64,000 nucleotides of DNA from Roseitalea sp. MMSF_3546. GTDB taxonomy: Bacteria > Pseudomonadota > Alphaproteobacteria > Rhizobiales > Rhizobiaceae. The translations under genes were made by a program, and so were the position numbers. The stretch lies in assembly GCF_030732865.1 (NCBI RefSeq), contig NZ_JASHKB010000001.1:124001-188000 (forward strand). Reading direction: 5' to 3'. This document shows positions 63,581 to 64,000 of this stretch, piece by piece (the first letter of the stretch is position 1; each line of letters starts with the position of its first letter). Under the pieces are notes generated by a model that saw nothing but the letters and a program-made list of their open reading frames with translations, was not told where the DNA came from and did no database searches.

Positions 63581-64000
63581 AGGCGGCGACGATGCGCGCC
63601 ACCAGCGGATGGCGCACCACATCGGCCTCGCCGAAGCGCACCGTGACGATGCCTTCCACACCGGCGAGCAGGTCCAGCGCCTCGATCAGACCCGATCTCT
63701 GGCCGGGCGGCAGGTCGACCTGGCTGGGATCGCCCGTGACGATCATGCGCGCATTCTCGCCAAGCCGCGTCAGGAACATCTTCATCTGCATCGACGTGGT
63801 GTTCTGCGCCTCGTCGAGGATCACCGCGGCGTGGGACAGCGTGCGCCCGCGCATGAAGGCGAGCGGGGCGATCTCGATGACGCCGGCGGCGAGCGCGCGC
63901 TCCACCTTCTCGCCGGGGATCATGTCGTAGAGCGCGTCGTAAAGCGGGCGAAGATAGGGATCGACCTTTTCCTTCATGTCTCCGGGCAGAAAGCCGAGCC
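63555..64000 (-). CDS. PhoH family protein, N-terminus beyond window
   Basis: About 148 C-terminal codons of a PhoH-like ATPase: [54 protein letters not shown] (Walker B, arginine-rich block) and [18 protein letters not shown]. The Walker A lies off the right edge. PhoH proteins are ATPases related to helicases; in this cluster with ybeY they are thought to act in RNA metabolism. No start is assigned because the frame is open through the window end. Confidence 0.95.
   Translation of the reverse strand, partial: LGFLPGDMKEKVDPYLRPLYDALYDMIPGEKVERALAAGVIEIAPLAFMRGRTLSHAAVILDEAQNTTSMQMKMFLTRLGENARMIVTGDPSQVDLPPGQRSGLIEALDLLAGVEGIVTVRFGEADVVRHPLVARIVAAYDRAGGRD

Noticed and set aside
1-64000. CRISPR array, prophage or insertion sequence anywhere in the window
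   Set aside because: No regular spaced repeats other than the coding hendecad array, no transposase or phage structural genes, and no rRNA.

Overview
This is a high-GC chromosomal window from an alphaproteobacterium of the order Hyphomicrobiales (Rhizobiales), probably close to Phyllobacteriaceae or Ahrensiaceae. The evidence is gene order and content: the run phoH-ybeY-corC-lnt-praR, the run mgsA-glk-ABC exporter-dapB-gpmA, and the divergent pair rph/hrcA-grpE are typical of that order. PraR/PhrR is, as far as I know, largely a rhizobial regulator. Genus cannot be fixed from the sequence alone. Almost everything is core housekeeping. I see no prophage, transposase, CRISPR array or rRNA operon.

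Layout. 1-2750 (minus): C-terminally cut nitrilase, BMP-type binding protein, msrA, small membrane protein. 3012-3280: a tRNA-Ser fragment, an intact tRNA-Ser(GGA) and its terminator. 3548-9695: coaBC, pirin, a low-GC AAA ATPase that looks foreign, 1-Cys peroxiredoxin, and a Tat nitroreductase with a MarR regulator. 9702-14818: prfC, dut, yifB/comM, gshB. 14892-19108 (minus): operon rph-VOC-rdgB-hemW-rsmI-yraN, divergent from hrcA-grpE (19231-21179). 21192-28309: alpha/beta hydrolase, adenosine kinase, CysZ-like protein, CNNM-type CBS protein, nth, DUF2244, an Ada-like AraC/alkyltransferase and a LysE exporter. 28398-33258 (minus): mgsA-glk-ABC exporter-dapB-gpmA. 33393-36281: mepA, GtrA-like, HtpX. 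36285-38682 (minus): NAMPT-type phosphoribosyltransferase and a Gfo/Idh/MocA oxidoreductase.

38927-44530 (minus) is the translation cluster infC, rpmI-rplT, pheS-pheT. InfC starts at AUU. A DUF4160/DUF2442 gene pair sits inside pheST. 44713-48081 carries a hydrolase, BenE-like transporter, DUF2852 protein and YgjP-like protease. 48179-55081 is trpF-trpB-trpA-accD-folC, with three unrelated genes between trpB and trpA, one of them a seven-copy 11-residue repeat protein. 55088-56966 (minus) holds phnM-phnN without the rest of a C-P lyase cluster. 57285-59467 is a TadE/TadG pair. 59605-64000 (minus) is phoH-ybeY-corC-lnt and praR.

The parts most worth a second look are the low-GC ATPase whose conserved N-terminus lacks a normal start codon, the DUF4160/DUF2442 pair coupled to phenylalanyl-tRNA synthetase, the tRNA-Ser 5' fragment, the trp operon insertion, and the unusual start codons (CTG for MarR, AUU for infC, an apparently leaderless DUF2244 gene).
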